Positions 43,911-52,905 of a stretch of DNA of 64,000 nt are shown in pieces. The DNA is taken from the NCBI GenBank assembly GCA_003194525.1, contig NBIV01000218.1:80039-144038 (forward strand). The letters run 5' to 3'. The stretch is from Gracilariopsis chorda. Its lineage: Eukaryota; Rhodophyta; Florideophyceae; Gracilariales; Gracilariaceae. Within the stretch, counting starts at the first letter, position 1. Each line of letters starts with the position of its first letter. The translations under genes and the position numbers were made by a program. The notes below the pieces were generated by a model that ran no database searches, was not told the origin of the DNA, and saw only the letters and a program-made list of their open reading frames with translations.

Positions 43911-46248
43911 CGTCTTCGTTTTCAGTGTCAAGCTTTCAAGAGAATAGCATCGAACGAGTTTTCAGATAGAAGACAAACGACTACTCTTAAGTGTCCTTCG
44001 CGAATGAGCACAGCTTTTTGACGACGTAACACCTTCCCCATGGGACGACGATCAGTCGAAATAGAAACCACAGTATTTGACGGTGCATACCCTTGGTACA
44101 TGGAAATCTCTACTCGTGCAAATACCGGGTCATTTTGCCGAAAGCAATTTTTTGGTTATTTTTTTCTAGTCCAAGCAGGATATTAACACCGTCGGCAGGA
44201 TCATCTTGACCCGGTCAATTTGGAACGCTTCAGGTTCGGCATTGCATAGTTCTTCAATACAAGAGCAATAGCCGGAACCAATTTTCCAAATATCCTTCTT
44301 CCTCTTCGTTAAATGAATAAAACGTTTTCAAGGCTAGAGATGAAAGCAAATGTGCGAAATCTGCTCAACTTTTTAATCACGTATTTCAGTCTTTGGAATC
44401 TTTTACGGTATCCGAGCAAAGAGTTTGATTGAGATGCTACTACCTCTCTAAGGACAGTGCAATTGATGTATGAAACCTCAGAAATCCAGTATATACAACA
44501 CGCATTTGAAATATCCAACAAAATAAAACGCTGCCTTTGCTGACGATAGTCGTAAGATATGGACAAAGGGTTCATCTCTTTTTGAGTGTCCAGCAATTAT
44601 ATTACTGATTCATGCATATGATAAAGCTTCAGTGTGAAGCCTTGATGGTCGAGATTGTGTTTGTTAGATGCTTAGAAGTCAGAAAAGCGCACTTCCGTCA
44701 TAGCCTATATAAACGCTCACAATTTCCCTTGAGCGATTTGTCGTGCCCAGCTTGTCATGGTGAGCAAACTGTGTTGTTGGTTGGGTGCGAAAAAATACGA
44801 AGTGTGTGAAGACAGCATCAGCACATAGAGGACTCACCTCCACACCGCATGTTGAGGGATCCCTTTAACCTTCAAATCGTATTGAAATTAGTTACCCTAT
44901 CGCGTGTGAAATTCAAAACTTGACAGAGTTGCGCCACACCCTTCATCTCATGCGATAAAGGCAGACAATTAATACGCAACCTGAACAAAAAAAGGAAGGA
45001 TTACTTGTGCATGACTCTTCTCGGAGCGTGATTGAATACTTCTTGCTTGTGACGAGGAGAAACAGAAAACGCTGGTGGTGAGAAGAACTCTTAGATGTTC
45101 TGGATATCATTGTAAGGTCCGGCAAACGGTAGACTAAATATTGTTTCATAACTTTGTAAGGCTTGACGTTAAAGCCGAAGTGGTCTCACATTGCGAATGA
45201 ATTGGTGCGTTGCTGTCAACAAAAACAACGCTTTGTGAGTTGCGAAGCACTCCTAATTATTGGCACAAGCACATAATCAAGCCATAAAAAAGAATCTGTC
45301 TTCCGCTTTACTGCTGAGAGAGATATCTCAGTAATGACAGTATCTGTGTACCAGCTAATCAGGAGACATTCGCTGCTCGGCACGACAACATCGAAGTTGA
45401 ATGCATTTGTTGCTATGGTAGACAAGCATTTTTTACGTTGTCTTGCTGATTTATTGCAGCTGTGTTACATACGTTGAGAAATGAATAATCAAATCTGTGT
45501 GCCAAATATTGGTGCCAATTGAAGTACGGAAACCGCTGTGATAAGTTGGTGGTAAGTTTCCATGTGCTACTTTTATCCGATGCCACTGCGCAATGATCGC
45601 TTTTAAGGGTCTTGGAGTGAATTGCAGGTAAACAAAAATGCGTTGCGAGGAGTGTGCTCCGCAGATCAGGGTGTATGAAGCGATCCGTTTCGCGTGTGGT
45701 AAAACTGCGTGAAGAAAACGTTTGAAAGTTGGAGCTCACTTATTTTAGGAAACCGAAGGGAGAAGCGCAGTGTAAAGCGTTTCACTGGGGCGGCAGTTTT
45801 TTGAAGCTTGGAGTTTGTGTTACGGCTTCTTAGGGGCGTTCTATGAGTTGTTAAATGAAACGAAACGAAACTGGAAAACCATTCTCGAGCAATCAGGCAT
45901 TTACACGTTGTCTCGCGACCTTTCAAGATTTCGTTTAATGTAAGGAGCACGATTGTTGCTTCCTACATTAAACGAATGTTGAACGTAGGAAGAATACACT
46001 TCAAAACTGCAATCAGTACAAAACTAGCTTCCACCCGACAAAACACAATGACAAATCTTGCCGATTTCGGCCTTGTTTGGACGTTGGCATGGTGCAAGGG
46101 TGGGCGGGAGGGTACTCAATTGTCTCTGGGAGGGTATGGGGCTGGCGTTAAGAAAAAACTCATAGAATAAAGCCTTGGCTGAAAGCTTGAAGTTGACTGC
46201 GTAACACATTACATCTGTTAAAATTTAGAAACTCATAGAACGGACCTT
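43911..46248. other. Long region without recognised genes
   Basis: About 2.3 kb, AT-richer than its surroundings, with only short unconvincing ORFs (the longest are minus-strand ORFs of 94-108 codons at 44309, 45413 and 45666). Contains the inverted repeat at 45930-45976. I saw no tRNA-like cloverleaf. Confidence 0.5.
45930..45976. repeat. 20-bp inverted repeat with 7-nt loop
   Basis: Arms 45930-45949 (TTCGTTTAATGTAAGGAGCA) and 45957-45976 pair at 18 of 20 positions. AT-rich with a short loop; could be a foldback remnant or an RNA hairpin. Confidence 0.65.
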
Positions 46249-46421
46249 AGGCCCTTTCTACATATGGACATGGACATGCGTTTCTGGCACCGCACCAGGA
46301 AAAGAATTGAAAACAATTCATGTTTAGTAAGCGAAAAATTAAAAACAAATCTGATAGAACGATTCCAAAGTGTCTCTTCCGCGGGGTCGCTCAAAGGCGA
46401 CCCCAAAATCGTGGACAATGG
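46249..46421. mobile_element. Truncated, diverged copy of the segment B MITE
   Basis: The left terminus AGGCCCTTTCTACATATGG and the body (46270-46421) align with 8998-9149 without large gaps, including GCGAAAAATTAAAA and CTGATAGAACGATT. The hairpin GGGGTCGC-TCAAAG-GCGACCCC is kept although its loop sequence has changed. The right TIR is missing; similarity stops at GTGGACAATGG. Confidence 0.75.
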
Positions 46422-47002
46422 TTCAGTACCCATCATGGTTGGCGGGGGTTTTGGTGCATAGGGAGGACCGTTGAACAGTGCATTTAAAGCGCAAAAAGTT
46501 GGCAATGGCAAAAACACTTCAGCGACGTGGCGATTATTGATTGGCGTCTAGTCGCATTGCTGTTTGTGACTGTACTGAATACTATCGTAAGTTCTTCCAG
46601 GTGGACGTGTGATAGCTACACGTATCTACCTTCGGTAATTGTTGACTTATGAGTTGGTACGATTCTTTGCGAAAGGTTCACGTGTAATGTAATACATCAA
46701 ATGCAATATGTGTAGGGGAGAAGGAAAGCTGTTTACACTGCTGTTTGCAATGGGACTATTGCGGGCGGATCGGAGCAACTTGGAGGGCGTCGGTGCGGTC
46801 AAAGTGGGCGATGGAGCGTACGGAAAGCGCTGCGCTGATGGCTGATGTTGACTCAACAGTGGAAGACGACCACTGGCGTGGGCGATGGCGTGGACGATGG
46901 CGTGACTGGCAGCACTTTGTTGTGGCCCAAAGCTTGTGTGTGCCCAAGAAGAGTTGTAACTTCTTCATTGGAAGCGGATATGTACCTGCGGTGCAGTACG
47001 AG
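46422..47002. other. Downstream region of the LITAF-like gene
   Basis: No gene recognised; probably contains the 3'UTR and terminator of the LITAF-like gene. Confidence 0.45.
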
Positions 47003-47497
47003 CTACACCATGTTGTTGGAGCCGAGGTAGCCGCCGCAATTGGAGCACGTGTGCGTGTGCTTGGCGGTGGCCGGGATGCAGAAGAAGCAGCACAGACACA
47101 GAGTGAGAGTACCTGAAGGCGAGAATCAACAAGACAAAGGACGTCAGCAGAGATGCACCATTCCCACAGAAAGCAGAAAAGAAAAGCAAACTAAAGACGT
47201 ACATATCCAGTTCACGGCGGTGCAGTTGTCCGAGGTGACGGTGGACGGGCCGCGGTGGTGGCACTGCGAGCACGTGAGCACGACGGGGTTGTTGCTGAGA
47301 TTGTTCGGCGCCGGCGCGTAGTACGGCGGGGCGGAGGCCTTTTGCGCGGCGTCGTCCGTCTTGGATGGCGGCGCTTCCGTCTGTGCGGGCGGCTGCGGCG
47401 TGTAGTATGGCTGCGGCGGAGGCGGTGCCGTCTGCGGCGGCACGGGTTGAGGCGCGTACGGGTCAAAGGGGGGCGCGGTGGGCGATTCGCCAGTCAT
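47003..47497 (-). CDS. LITAF-domain membrane-associated zinc protein, two exons
   Basis: Exon 1 47497-47203 starts at MTGESPTAPPFDPYAPQ; intron 47202-47113 (90 bp, GTACGT...TTCAG); exon 2 47112-47003. Product 134 aa. The first ~75 residues are Pro/Tyr/Gln-rich. The LITAF domain follows: VVLTCSQCHHRG, then across the splice a Cys-rich hydrophobic segment NWICTLTLCLCCFFCIP, then HTHTCSNCGGYLGSN and the end. The two CXXC knuckles form one zinc site that brackets a membrane-inserted helix. LITAF proteins sit on the cytosolic face of endosomal/lysosomal or plasma membranes. Unspliced, the frame stops before the second CXXC, so the intron is required. It is a short, minimal family member. Confidence 0.82.
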
Positions 47498-49441
47498 TGC
47501 GGGAGCGGCGGGTGGACGGGGGGCGATGGATGCGACGGTGCGCGCAGACAGGAAACTGTTCGTATCTACGCGAAAGGCGATTCGCTTGCGCTCGTTGCGA
47601 TTTGCTGTCAAGGGAGCGCACCACTTACTACAGTCATCTTACATAACCCTTACTAACGTTGTATCCTCCGTGGATCAAACGTCACTTTTCTGAAATATTA
47701 GTGGAACTACTGTTAACTGGCCAACACCAAATTCGGATCAAAAAATATAGATCGTTGTTTCACATGCAGCCGTTATGGTACGATTAGAGGATTTACGCGG
47801 CAGAAATTCTCGTACATGACACTTCTGGCATACACCACTGACATGATATACAACTGTCATGTGTGGCTACGAAACATACAACAATTTCTTACGATTTCTC
47901 GTACAAACACCAATTTATACGAGTAGCTGACGACAGGAAGCGACCTACGGCCGGAGGCGGCGCTGCGCGCCGCTTTCGAAGAGTAGCAAAAAACGGTGCG
48001 AAAAAAAAGAATGGAAAAACCGAAAGCACATAGGCAGATAGTTTAATTCAAGCAAAAACAAGGCATAAAATATGGTTACATTTAAATCCAAATAGTTTCA
48101 TGCAAAACTAGGTTTGCGATAAACACGTGCATAATATAAACTATTTGAGCAATTTTGATTAAACATTGCAGTTCACGCAACATGAGCAAATAGTCCTTTT
48201 TAACGCAAAACAATGTCACAAACAACTTAACAACATTAAAATTATCGATATTACAGTCACAAAGAATCCATTGTTGATTTCTTCCTTTCCTTTAAAACGG
48301 TTGCTGCACTTTTGAGACAAACGAAAACCTTCATCCAAATCATCTAATTGTATGCAAAAATTTATATACAAAAAAGATAAAAGAGCTAAATATCTAGCAT
48401 CTTAATACCCTTTTCTCCATTTTATAGATTTATAAGCGTATAAAAGCGTACATCTTGATTTAACGGAGACTTTGCGCCAGTGAACATGCTCACACGCCCT
48501 CTACAGTGCATGCATAAAGCTTTTGTCACAACGCCTCCCTGCCATTCAATTAATTCACCAGCAGCAGCAGCAGCAGTAGCAGTAGCAGCAGCAGCAAAGC
48601 TCAACGCTTACTAGCTGCTGCTGCTCGTTGACCTCTACTGCTGCTGAGTGGTTTGCACTACCGTAAATGACTGCAGTGCCAGCCAATCAGCAGTAGCTGG
48701 CTTGCAAGACACTTGGCTGCCCTTTTGCACTGCGCCAGTGCAGCACATTGCTTAGATCATATTTACTGCACTGGCTCCATGCCAAATGCATCTAGCTTGC
48801 TGACGCTAATCACTATTTTTACCTTCCGTTTCAGGCTTGGCCAATAGCGCATTGTCGAAACATTTTGCTACTTTGGGCACTGTTAGCTGGCCTGGGACCT
48901 ACACAAGGCCAAGTTCTTGTACAGGTCTCCACAAGAGTAACCCACTAAGTACCACGAATCTGGGAAAGATCAGGTGCTCCTCTGTGGTATACTGGTTGTT
49001 TGACGGCGATCAGGAAGTCTGAGGGTTTCCCGGACCTACTACCAGCTTGCTGTGCAGGGTCTGGGGCGGCCGCCGTGTCTTACCTCTTTGGGCCGCAAAG
49101 CACACTTCGGTTTGTGAGTAAAGGCAGACCAATCCTTACAACTGGACGCGGGTCAAACATCAAACGGCTGTAAAACCGGCTGAGCACACTCCAACCGTCA
49201 AAGTCCAACAGGAGTGTGTCGAGAGTCCCTGTGCTGCGCACGACTGCATCGGGTAAATATAAGCCTTGCAGCAATTTTTTAATTTCTGCATGCAACTAGG
49301 CCCGGTGTGTGCGAAGCAATAAATAGCAACCATTCTTTCACTTTCAACTCTTTGGTATACTGTTTATTATTCTGGAACTCTGGCAAATGTTTTACCGGTT
49401 TAAAACATAGAATTGTTTTTTTCTTTTTCTTTTAAATTGAA
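47498..49441. other. AT-rich then repeat-rich region, no recognised gene
   Basis: 47700-48440 is AT-rich and non-coding. 48540-48800 is dominated by CAG/CTG triplets and TGCACTG motifs. 48830-49440 holds only short ORFs; it may be the 5' flank of the heptapeptide-repeat element at 49442. Confidence 0.45.
48559..48648. repeat. CAG/CTG triplet tracts in inverted order
   Basis: A CAG/TAG triplet run at 48559-48596 is followed by CTGCTGCTGCT at 48615-48625 and CTACTGCTGCTG at 48635-48646, so the strand can fold back. Further on, TGCACTG-CGC-CAGTGCA (48726-48742) is a perfect palindrome around 3 nt. Confidence 0.7.
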
Positions 49442-50134
49442 ATGACACGAGGAGGTCCACTTCCAAACTCTGGTGGGGCCAGACCGAACTCTGGAGGTGC
49501 TCGGAGGAGTTCTGGAGGTGCCAGAGTCAATTCTGGAGGTGCACAAGCCAATTTTGGAGGTGCAAGAGCCAGTACCGGGGGTGCTCGAGCCAATGCCGGA
49601 GGTGCCAGAGAGAATTCTGGAGGTGCCAAAGCCAATTCCGGAGACGCCAGACAGAATGCTGGAGGTGCTCGAGCAAACGCTGGAGGGTCCACAGCCAATT
49701 CAGGAGGGGGCAGAGCCAATTCTGGTGGTGCCAGAGCCTATTCGGAAGGGGCCAGAGTGAACTCAGGCGGCGCAAGGCCAGGAGCTGGACGACCTCGACG
49801 ATTACCAGTTCCTCCCGCTCCAGATGACATGCCAGTAAATGAGAGCGGAGCGCACATGCAAGGCCTCATTGTTCCAGCCGTGGAAGAGGACGGAATTACT
49901 CCTGCACCTATTTCGGTTGCAGCTGCAGATAACACAAGCGCCGCTGGAGCCAGTGGGTCCGTTGCCATAGGTCTACCAACTTCGTGCCCAATTCCTGGAT
50001 TTATGGAGTTTGTGAGAGGCTTTCGAAGTCACATTCCACCACTTCCGATGCCTCCGCCTCTCCCACCAATGCCTGCAGAACAGATGCCCGTTGCGATGGA
50101 AGTGGAAGAGGATGAGATCATCCCTGCGCCTTAA
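49442..50134 (+). CDS. Heptapeptide-repeat protein of a probable transposable element
   Basis: 230 codons from the ATG at 49442. After MTRGGPL come 15 tandem copies of a 7-residue repeat with consensus xNSGGAR (a 21-bp minisatellite), then PGAGRPRRLP, which resembles an AT-hook or DNA-binding arm. The C-terminal part contains PPLPMPPPLPPMP and a repeat EQMPVAMEVEEDEI. The frame stops at TAA (50132-50134), but protein-like sequence continues in the same frame with a second copy of that repeat, so the ORF is probably truncated by a nonsense change. GGAR-type arms occur in eukaryotic transposon proteins; I infer an element origin but cannot name the class. Confidence 0.5.
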   Translation: MTRGGPLPNSGGARPNSGGARRSSGGARVNSGGAQANFGGARASTGGARANAGGARENSGGAKANSGDARQNAGGARANAGGSTANSGGGRANSGGARAYSEGARVNSGGARPGAGRPRRLPVPPAPDDMPVNESGAHMQGLIVPAVEEDGITPAPISVAAADNTSAAGASGSVAIGLPTSCPIPGFMEFVRGFRSHIPPLPMPPPLPPMPAEQMPVAMEVEEDEIIPAP

Positions 50135-50290
50135 CAGCCACCGCTGTCACCACGGCCGACACAGCAGCCTGCTCTGCCACAATCTGAGCAAGAGGAAGAA
50201 CAAATGCCGGTCCCGGTGGAAGTGGAAGAGGATGAGATCACCCCGTCTCCCTCACACCCGCCGCCGCAGGCTGCGCAGCTAGTCTGTTTT
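50078..50290 (+). repeat. Two direct copies of an EQMPV-EVEEDEI-coding repeat, period 120 bp
   Basis: Copies start at 50078 and 50198 (GAACARATGCC...GGAAGTGGAAGAGGATGA). The second lies beyond the stop codon at 50132 in the same frame. Confidence 0.75.
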
Positions 50291-51480
50291 TTAAGTGCGC
50301 TACGATTTCTGGGGTCTATATCAACGCGCTGGATGAATCCTCGCTAGATGTTCATGGTTATTGAAATGGCGAAGAAAGAAATTACTCTCCGTTCCAAGAT
50401 CACCTATACACCAATGCGCTTGTTCTTCCAGCACGCTGCTCAGTTGACCGAGTCATGAAGCAGAAATATAAGTCTCATATGAGCAAGTACGGACGGTGAA
50501 AACATTACCAGTTTGTTATTTTACTTGCTGCATCTCTTTCTATTGAACAATGCGTGCATGTTGTTCTCTCTCCTCGAAACGCAGCCGCATGTCCTCAATC
50601 TTTGCGTGTGTGCAAAGCATTCACATCTGTATTAACGGTACACTGTTCAAAGGTTTTTTTTTGATTATAAACGTCGGTTCGCGCTCTCAGCCTGGAAGAG
50701 ATTTTGGAGCTTCCATTCCTTGACATTGAGACCTGAGCTTTGTTATGTGGAGTTCATTGCATCCAGAAACAGGCCTGTGTAAAATAGGCTCGAGGTGGTT
50801 CACGTCTTACCACTTTGGCACGCTATGTCTTACATTGATTTTCAGAAAGAACTCACGCAGACTGGCACGCGCATAGTGAGATGGACCTAAGGAAGACGGC
50901 CCATTACCGCACAGAAGGCTGTGTGCGTGCTGTTTTGGTTTTACGTGGTACGACCAAGAGCTCTGTTGCCCAAAATTCTGAGAAAAGAAGGATGGCCTTC
51001 TGTAACATACGAAATGTCCATGAACGCAATTGTGGTCGAGAATAGTGTATCGAAGTTGAGGAAATGGACCTAAAATGCTCTGAGACTATAACGACTGCGA
51101 ATCAACTCATTTCCATGCCTCCTGTAGAGTCTGACGTCCCACTCAGAGCTTTTTCTTATTTCACAGCACACAATGGTTACCTGTTGCCAAGCAAAGACAT
51201 CCCCAGTACTTGAAACGATGACCTCTTAATGTCCGGCTTGGCTACGGGCAGGAGGAGAGCCTTTTTGAGTGCTCGCTGCATCTTCTGCATCGCTTTTGAC
51301 CCACAGTGGAAAGCGTATCAATCTCTGAAACAATTGCACGGATTGCTGAATCATTCCAAATTTCAGTTGCCACGGGATCCCACGCGTCTTATAGGCGATA
51401 CAGTCTTGGATAAGGACCCCCAGCAGACTGCATGACTGCCGTACCAATCTGCTGCTATAGCTGCTGCAGCTGCTTTTGCG
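50291..51480. other. Probable element remnant, no recognised gene
   Basis: Lies between forward (50078-50290) and inverted (51481-51750) copies of the same coding repeat. Only short ORFs; no protein motif recognised. Confidence 0.4.
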
Positions 51481-51750
51481 GCTGGTGTAAACGAGCCGTT
51501 GTGATCTCATTCTCTTCCACTTCTATCTGAACAGGCATCTGTTCTTCTTTTTGTCGACCTTGTGGTCAGGGAAATTGATTTTGAAGCTGTGAGGGAGTGG
51601 GAGTGATCTTATCTTCTTCCAATTCCATCGTATCGGTCATCTGTTGTTCGATTCCAATTCGCGGCAGATCAAGCTCCTGCAGCGGTAGTGAGGGACCGGG
51701 AGCAATCTTACCATGTTTCAATTCAATTGCAACAGGCACTTATTCTTCTT
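51481..51750 (-). repeat. Three degenerate inverted copies of the EQMPV-EVEEDEI repeat
   Basis: Read on the minus strand, copies near 51750-51701, 51650-51603 and 51546-51493 encode related segments (EQMPVQIEVEENEIT is the clearest; the others read MTDTMELEEDKIT and VPVAIELKHGKIA). They are interrupted by stops, so this is a decayed, oppositely oriented relative of the 49442 ORF's 3' end. Confidence 0.65.
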
Positions 51751-51949
51751 CTTCAACTTGAAGCAGAGCACGCGCATCTGTCTCCGTGCTTGTGTCGTTC
51801 TGTTCATCTACTTCAAACACAGCCATTGATTGGAGTGGTGCTCCCAACGGTCTCCGCACGCAGACTGTAGAGGCGCATATGAGAATACCTTTATTATGAA
51901 TCTGTACACTCTTGCTCTGTGATTGGAAGGAGACTCGTCGCATATTTCA

Positions 51950-52680
51950 CCATTGCGCATGAAATCGTCTCAAAAAGCATTGTGGCGCATATTTTTGTTG
52001 CACGGAGCGTCGTTGAAAGCAGAACAGCGTGCTGAGCTTATGTTATAAGCTGTGGTGCCTTGGGGCCGCAGAATCGTCCCGTGCAGCATCGAAGCGCTTA
52101 TCCTCTTCGCCTAGAACACTGATTTGAGGAGCGTCGTGTATCTGCAACACTTCATGCTGATCTTATGTTACAGAGGACTATTGACGTGGCGGTAAGTAGA
52201 TGCGTGAATACGCAGGGGGGCCGAATTCAAGTTCGTACGTTAGTCATAGCAAAGAAAAAGGGGACTCCTCAGAGCACCAATGGCATGGCATGCTTTAGTG
52301 TACTGTGCAATGTCGGAAAAGCAAACGAGAGCGCTCAGCGCGCGAATGGCATGGCATGCTTTAGTGCACAGTGCAATTTCATTGGTGTGCATGACCATGG
52401 TTTATTATAGCGTGCAATGCCATTGTATTTCTCACGTATTGCATCGTTCCATAGCATTATTATAAGGAGCATAGAGCATTCGCATTGCATAGAATGGTCT
52501 CGTATGGAATCGTAGCGCATAGAATTGTCGTGCAAAGTATCGTTGCACTACTGATTTTTGCGTGGAGCATGCAGCATTAGTGGTGAATAGCCTAGTTGCA
52601 CACTCGTCACGCATAGCACACTCAGGCATAGCTACTCTACTCAAACGTATAGGGTGCTGTCGCGTGCTAAGGGCCCCAGG
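51950..52680. repeat. Degenerate GCAT-rich short-period repeats
   Basis: Two copies of a ~38-bp block, AATGGCATGGCATGCTTTAG with its flank, lie at about 52279 and 52345 (66-bp period). Around them are many diverged GCATAG, TGCAAT and CGTATTGCA motifs at roughly 20-bp spacing, and two related GGAGCGTCGT...CTTATGTTA blocks at about 52006 and 52127. No coding frame. Confidence 0.55.
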
Positions 52681-52797
52681 TGGAGTCGTGGCGCATTATG
52701 CGGTCCAAGATGCGTCTTGGAGCGCATAAAACGCCACGTTTTAACCTGGTGGCCTCCTCGCCGATTTTCCAGCCAATGAGTGGCCGTAGAGCAATAC

Positions 52798-52862
52798 ACA
52801 GACACACAGATACACAGACACACAGACACACAGATACACAGACACACAGACACACAGACCGA
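52798..52862. repeat. CACAGACA/CACAGATA microsatellite
   Basis: A run of ACAGACAC and ACAGATAC units. It produces spurious Val-Ser-Val-Cys ORFs on the minus strand. Confidence 0.9.
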
Positions 52863-52905
52863 CAAACTTTTGCCTTAATATAGGTCGGGGACAAGTGGCT
52901 CCATT

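Noticed and set aside
46745-47116. Plus-strand ORF near the LITAF-like gene
   Set aside because: Shadow of exon 2 and the 3' region of the LITAF-like gene; no protein character.
48422-48604. Poly-Ala ORF on the minus strand
   Set aside because: It is the translation of the CAG/CTG triplet tract.
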